Origin: Lachnospiraceae bacterium
GTDB lineage: Bacteria > Bacillota_A > Clostridia > Lachnospirales > Lachnospiraceae
Length of the DNA: 6,249 nucleotides
Direction of reading: 5' to 3'
Assembly: GCA_017652545.1 (NCBI GenBank)
Contig: JAGCAV010000373.1
Location: forward strand, 1 to 6,249
Made by a program: the position numbers and the translations under genes. The notes under the pieces are model-generated. The model was not told where the DNA came from. It was given only the letters and a program-made list of their open reading frames with translations, and searched no databases. Of this stretch, positions 6,067 through 6,249 are shown piece after piece (the stretch's first letter is position 1; every line of letters starts with the position of its first letter).

Positions 6067-6249
6067 ATGCATGGAATAATCTTCCTGATCGGTTTTATGG
6101 GAAGCGGCAAGACCACGGTGGGCAGGGCGCTGGCCGGGATGCTGGGTGTGCCGTTTGCGGACACGGATGAGATGATCGCGGCGAGGAAAGGAATGCCCGT
6201 CAGCCGGATCTTTGAACAGTTCGGGGAACCATGCTTCCGGGACCTGGAG
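6067..6249 (+). CDS. aroK: Shikimate kinase, N-terminal part (cut by window end)
   Basis: The enzyme phosphorylates shikimate at the 3-hydroxyl with ATP, the fifth step of the chorismate pathway to aromatic amino acids, in the cytoplasm. Only the first 61 codons are present; the family is usually about 165-175 residues. The P-loop G9-F-M-G-S-G-K15-T16 is intact and is followed by TVGR. The shikimate-binding D34 lies in the ADTDEMI segment, and R58 in GEPCFRDLE corresponds by position to the shikimate-binding arginine of known shikimate kinases. The spacing between these motifs is exactly that of the family. The ATG has AAAGGA 9 bases upstream. It begins 36 bases after the hydrolase gene and may be co-transcribed with it. 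Gluconate kinases share the P-loop but not the DTD and GE..FR..E pattern. The reading is confident despite the truncation. Confidence 0.92.
   Translation, partial: MHGIIFLIGFMGSGKTTVGRALAGMLGVPFADTDEMIAARKGMPVSRIFEQFGEPCFRDLE

Noticed and set aside
5119..6072. A 317-codon open frame on the minus strand, longer than the hydrolase gene it covers.
   Set aside because: Its product is rich in His, Arg, Gly and Asp without any recognisable motif, as is usual for the reverse strand of GC-rich genes. The plus-strand frame has a signal peptide and all SGNH blocks, and the minus frame would also overlap acsV and aroK.

Overview
This window is the methyl-transfer part of a Wood-Ljungdahl (reductive acetyl-CoA) gene cluster, followed by two unrelated genes. 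All six genes lie on the + strand. The fairly GC-rich DNA, strong AAGGAG-type ribosome binding sites, bacterial-type CFeSP and methyltransferase sequences and a RACo-type activator point to an acetogenic or Wood-Ljungdahl-carrying Bacillota (Clostridia, perhaps Lachnospiraceae or Eubacteriales). The genus cannot be fixed from this window.

Layout: 1-67 is a short leader with a GC-rich hairpin and a strong ribosome binding site. 68-1009 is acsD and 1037-2389 is acsC, the small and large subunits of the corrinoid iron-sulfur protein (CFeSP). An 86-base gap holds an imperfect stem-loop, and then comes acsE (2476-3261), the methyltetrahydrofolate:CFeSP methyltransferase. A strong intrinsic terminator (3287-3315) closes this block. 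Next is acsV (3367-5304), the ferredoxin-ASKHA reductive activator of CFeSP. After a small hairpin comes a secreted, very basic SGNH/GDSL-type hydrolase (5350-6030). The window ends in the first 61 codons of a shikimate kinase gene, aroK (6067-6249).

How the genes work together: AcsE moves the methyl group of 5-methyltetrahydrofolate onto Co(I) of the AcsC-AcsD heterodimer. The methylated CFeSP then delivers it to acetyl-CoA synthase (AcsB), whose gene is not in this window. When the cobalt is oxidised to inactive Co(II), AcsV uses ATP and a low-potential electron passed through its 2Fe-2S domain to return it to Co(I). The terminator and a sharp change in arginine codon choice both separate the three stoichiometric proteins (AcsD, AcsC, AcsE) from the catalytic activator AcsV. 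This suggests two expression levels within one functional module.

No RNA gene, mobile element, CRISPR array or clearly new system was seen. The better leads are regulatory (terminator, overlapping promoter candidate, codon step, junction hairpins) plus the unexplained basic surface hydrolase.
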